From Novosphingobium huizhouense (GTDB taxonomy: Bacteria; Pseudomonadota; Alphaproteobacteria; Sphingomonadales; Sphingomonadaceae), in the NCBI RefSeq assembly GCF_020179475.1, contig NZ_JAILXZ010000001.1, positions 930,001 through 994,000 of the forward strand: a stretch of DNA of 64,000 bases. Direction: 5' to 3'. A program made the position numbers and the translations under genes. Below are positions 61,669 to 64,000 of this stretch, piece by piece; the first letter of the stretch is position 1, and each line of letters starts with the position of its first letter. The notes below the pieces were generated by a model, which did no database searches, had not been told where the DNA came from, and was given only the letters and a program-made list of their open reading frames with translations.

Positions 61669-62030
61669 TCGCGCTGCTGCAACAGGCCGCGCAGATGGCG
61701 TGGCAGCGGTCCGCGATGTTCGATGCGCGCCGGTCGATCGAGCTGTCGATCGGCGTGGACGGCATCGCCGTGGTCGGCCGGGTGCTCGGCAGGCTCGATG
61801 GCTATCGCACTTCGGTGCTGGTGCCGTGGCAGGCGCTCGACGCAGGCGGCATGTCGCCGCTGGCCGTGGCTATCGACATGGTGAGCGGGCGCGTTGACCA
61901 GGTCGCGGGCGGGGTTATCACGATCGAGCCGCGCGAGCTGAAGCCGGGGGCGAAGCCGACGGCGCTCGGGGCTCTCGCCTGCCTGGCGATGGGTGTGAGC
62001 GCACTGCTGATGACGGGGTGGCCGTCATGA
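61665..62030 (+). CDS. small prophage protein with C-terminal hydrophobic segment
   Basis: 121 aa. Beta-rich N-terminus, and a hydrophobic C-terminal stretch LGALACLAMGVSALLMTGW that may cross the membrane. ATGA overlaps with B and the next gene. Function unknown. Confidence 0.6.
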   Translation: MIALLQQAAQMAWQRSAMFDARRSIELSIGVDGIAVVGRVLGRLDGYRTSVLVPWQALDAGGMSPLAVAIDMVSGRVDQVAGGVITIEPRELKPGAKPTALGALACLAMGVSALLMTGWPS

Positions 62031-62437
62031 GCGGCGCAGCACCCGTCTTGATGGGCTGCGACTTCGCATCCCGGCCCGATCAGACCGCGATCCATATCGA
62101 GGGCGACTTGCCTTCGTGGGATTTCTCGAGCGTCGCGATCCGCATCGCGGCGGCGCTCTACAGCGTGGACGTGCGCGAGCTGCTTTCGCGTCGCCGGGGC
62201 GCCGCGCTGGAGAACGCGCGGGCGCTCGTGGCCTGGTGCCACCGGGCCATTCCGGAAAAGCCCTTCAGCTACCCGGAAATCGGCCGGGCCATGGATGGCC
62301 GGGACCACACTACCGCGATGGCGCTGCACGCCAGGGCCGTCCGGTTGCGGATGAGCGATGGCTTCTTCCTCAGCTGCTGCAGCGCGCTGCAGCGATTCCA
62401 CGCACGATCGGAAGGATTCAGCCATGCAGACTGCTAA
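62027..62437 (+). CDS. DnaA domain IV-like DNA-binding protein
   Basis: 136 aa. Residues ~40-115 match the DnaA C-terminal origin-binding domain: VDVRELLSRRRG, ARALVAWCHRAI, FSYPEIGRAMDGRDHTTAMA (the GRDHTT motif). No AAA+ domain. Could recruit or compete with host replication initiation, or bind DnaA-box-like sites in the phage (inference). ATGA overlap at the start. Confidence 0.82.
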   Translation: MSGAAPVLMGCDFASRPDQTAIHIEGDLPSWDFSSVAIRIAAALYSVDVRELLSRRRGAALENARALVAWCHRAIPEKPFSYPEIGRAMDGRDHTTAMALHARAVRLRMSDGFFLSCCSALQRFHARSEGFSHADC

Positions 62438-63128
62438 GTCACAGCCTGCGCAGTTCGACCGGGCAAGCCAGGAGCGCCGGGCGATGCTGGGCAAGATCCA
62501 CGTCGCACGAAAGCAGCTGGCGATGGACGAGGACGATTATCGCCAGGGCCTGTTCGACACGACAGGCAAGACGAGCCTGACCGAGTGCAACGATTTGCAG
62601 CTCGCCCGCGTGCTCGACTGGCTGAAGTCGAAAGGCTTCAGACCGATGCCGGGGCGTGGCAAGGCCGATCATCCGATGGCGCGCAAGGCGCGTGCGCTGT
62701 GGATCTCGCTCTATCACCTGGGCGCGGTGCACAATTCGTCGGAGCAGGCGCTGGAGGCCTTCGCCAAGCGCCAGCTCGGCTGCGATCGGCTGCAGTGGGC
62801 CAAGCAATCGGACGCGTTCCGGCTGATCGAGGCGCTCAAGAGCATGGCCGCGCGCGCGGGCTGGATCCAGCATTGCCGGGTGTCCGGCAAGCAGCTGGAC
62901 CCGCGCACGCTGCAATCGAGCCTTTGCCACCTGATCCTGGCGAAGCTGAAGGCAGCGGGCATGGCACCGGCCGACTGGGGCCTGCACGATGCCGCGTGGA
63001 AGCTGTGCGGCATCGAGAACGCCAAGGCCGATCCGTGGACTGCCGAGGACTATGACCGCCTCGCCGCCGCGCTGGGGCGCAAGCTGCGCGAGTTCGGCAC
63101 GCCAGCGACGGGAGGGCATGCGGCATGA
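62424..63128 (+). CDS. gemA: GemA-like regulatory protein (Mu gp16, DUF1018)
   Basis: 234 aa. Landmarks: LGKIHVARKQLAMDEDDYRQ near residue 23, followed by LFDTTGKTSLTECNDLQLAR, the DUF1018/GemA signature. In Mu, GemA influences host gene expression and DNA relaxation. ATG has GGAAGGA 8 bp upstream. Overlaps the preceding gene by 14 bp. Confidence 0.9.
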   Translation: MQTAKSQPAQFDRASQERRAMLGKIHVARKQLAMDEDDYRQGLFDTTGKTSLTECNDLQLARVLDWLKSKGFRPMPGRGKADHPMARKARALWISLYHLGAVHNSSEQALEAFAKRQLGCDRLQWAKQSDAFRLIEALKSMAARAGWIQHCRVSGKQLDPRTLQSSLCHLILAKLKAAGMAPADWGLHDAAWKLCGIENAKADPWTAEDYDRLAAALGRKLREFGTPATGGHAA

Positions 63129-63319
63129 CCAGCCATCGTGTGACCCAAATCCGCCAATCCAGCGAGACGCTGGAATTTCGCAACCTGCCGACCATCAACG
63201 AGGCAGGTTATGCGGCGGACCTGAAGATCGCGCCGGGCGCGATCGCGTTCGGCCTGGTCTTCGTGGCGGGCTTCGTGGCGGGCTTCGTAGCTCCGTTCCT
63301 TGCGGGGTTTGTGCTGTGA
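63125..63319 (+). CDS. small prophage protein with hydrophobic tail
   Basis: 64 aa; the last 22 residues are a transmembrane-like stretch (GLVFVAGFVAGFVAPFLAGF). ATGA overlap with gemA. Function unknown. Confidence 0.6.
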   Translation: MTSHRVTQIRQSSETLEFRNLPTINEAGYAADLKIAPGAIAFGLVFVAGFVAGFVAPFLAGFVL

Positions 63320-63621
63320 AGGCGGCGAGGAAGCCCGCCGCGCCCGTGAAGGTGTCGGATCATGCCTTGTTCCGCTGGATGGAGCGGGCCGGCGTGGTCG
63401 ATGTTGAGAAGATCCGCACGGCGCTGGCGCAGTCGCTCGACCGCGCCTGGCAGGCCGGCGCCGAAATGAGCGGCGGCGAGCTGCTCGTGCTGTCAGCTGG
63501 GCTCGTCTACGTGATCCGGAACGGCACGCTGGTGACTGTTCTGCACGAAGACGGCCGGCACAACCATGCGCGCAACATGGCCCGCACAAAGCCTGATCGG
63601 ACCGCAGGCGATGCGGACTGA
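63316..63621 (+). CDS. hypothetical prophage protein
   Basis: 101 aa from GTG overlapping the upstream stop. VSDHALFRWMERAGVVDVEK and LVYVIRNGTLVTVLHEDGRH suggest a compact, well-folded domain; the family cannot be named. It lies between gemA and the Mor-like gene in the early operon. Confidence 0.7.
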   Translation: MKAARKPAAPVKVSDHALFRWMERAGVVDVEKIRTALAQSLDRAWQAGAEMSGGELLVLSAGLVYVIRNGTLVTVLHEDGRHNHARNMARTKPDRTAGDAD

Positions 63622-64000
63622 TCTGCCGCCTCTACTGTCTCGGATTGCCAGCGTGGCCGGCGAAGAGGCCGCGCTGGCAATCGCGAAGGTGCGCGGCGGC
63701 ACCGAAGTCTACATTCCGCCGAACCCTGCGGCCGATCACTGGCTTACGCGCCTGATCGGCCGTGAAGCCGCCCAGGCCGTGGCGGAAGAACTGACCTGCG
63801 GCCTTGCCGGGCTGCGCGTGGAAATCCCGCTCGGCCCGGCAGGGCACGCTGCCCGGCAGCGCGCCAAGGTCGATGCCATGCTGGCCGAGGGACGGTCGGA
63901 ACGTGACATCGCGCTCGCCACGGGATACACGATTCGAGGCATCCGCCTGCGCCGCGCCAAAGGCCCGCGCCGCGATGCCGACAATCGCCAGATGACGCTG
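63611..64000 (+). CDS. mor: Mor-type transcriptional activator, cut by window end
   Basis: 130 codons open to the edge. AADHWLTRLIGREAAQAVAE (residues ~40-60) resembles the Mor/C dimerisation region and RSERDIALATGYTIRGIRLR (residues ~97-116) the DNA-binding helix-turn-helix. In Mu, Mor switches on the middle promoter. Placed at the end of the early operon, as expected. Starts 10 bp inside the preceding gene. Confidence 0.82.
   Translation, partial: MRTDLPPLLSRIASVAGEEAALAIAKVRGGTEVYIPPNPAADHWLTRLIGREAAQAVAEELTCGLAGLRVEIPLGPAGHAARQRAKVDAMLAEGRSERDIALATGYTIRGIRLRRAKGPRRDADNRQMTL

Noticed and set aside
1..64000. CRISPR array or tRNA-associated attachment site
   Set aside because: No spaced direct repeats of CRISPR length were seen and no tRNA T-loop-like sequence was found; the prophage is of the transposable type and needs no tRNA site.

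Overview
The window is high-GC DNA with dense, often overlapping genes. Gene content (ABC-type capsule genes, HlyD/TolC-type export, MucR/Ros-type zinc finger, TelA, a PHA-system protein, acyl-CoA catabolism) fits an alphaproteobacterium, most likely a sphingomonad (Novosphingobium/Sphingomonas-like). This is inferred from protein families; there is no rRNA to confirm it. No rRNA, tRNA or CRISPR array was found.

1-5,172: an acyl-CoA metabolism operon on the minus strand (choline-kinase-like phosphotransferase, SDR, acyl-CoA dehydrogenase, AMP-dependent acyl-CoA ligase cut by the window edge), divergent from a TetR regulator with clear inverted repeats in the shared promoter region.

5,183-31,756: a large locus for an ABC-transporter-dependent (group 2/3-like) capsule built on a poly-Kdo lipid anchor. 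It has Kdo supply (kpsF, kdsB, kdsA), Kdo-linker transferases (kpsS and a one-domain kpsC), the export machine (kpsM, kpsT, kpsE, kpsD), UDP-ManNAcA synthesis (wecB, wecC), several glycosyltransferases, two sulfotransferase-like proteins, a GSCFA protein, a hydrolase-like protein, a secreted beta-helix protein and an unknown secreted protein. The product may be a sulfated polymer containing ManNAcA (inference). A PhyH-type dioxygenase lies upstream of kpsF.

31,914-40,120: a nucleotide-sugar epimerase, a stand-alone receiver protein, a TonB-like protein, and a mannose cluster: a glycosyltransferase fused to a predicted helical glycosidase-like domain, a GH130 enzyme, manC and manA.

40,352-51,027: a DUF2721 protein; a TelA/XpaC-like/PHA-system trio; enoyl-CoA hydratase, SDR and MFS transporter; then a three-gene export unit (ABC exporter with a degenerate nucleotide-binding domain, HlyD-type adaptor, TolC-type channel).

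51,028-52,306: mostly non-coding. It holds a copy of a dispersed 17-bp inverted-repeat element and, probably, the left end of a prophage.

52,307-64,000: the early region of a Mu-like transposable prophage. An S24-type repressor and two companion genes run leftwards. A small Cro/Ner-like protein starts a long rightward operon of overlapping genes: a ParB-Ros/MucR fusion, an adenine methyltransferase-like protein, small proteins, MuA-type transposase, MuB-type ATPase, a DnaA-domain-IV-like protein, GemA and a Mor-type activator cut by the window end. Late structural genes would lie beyond the window.
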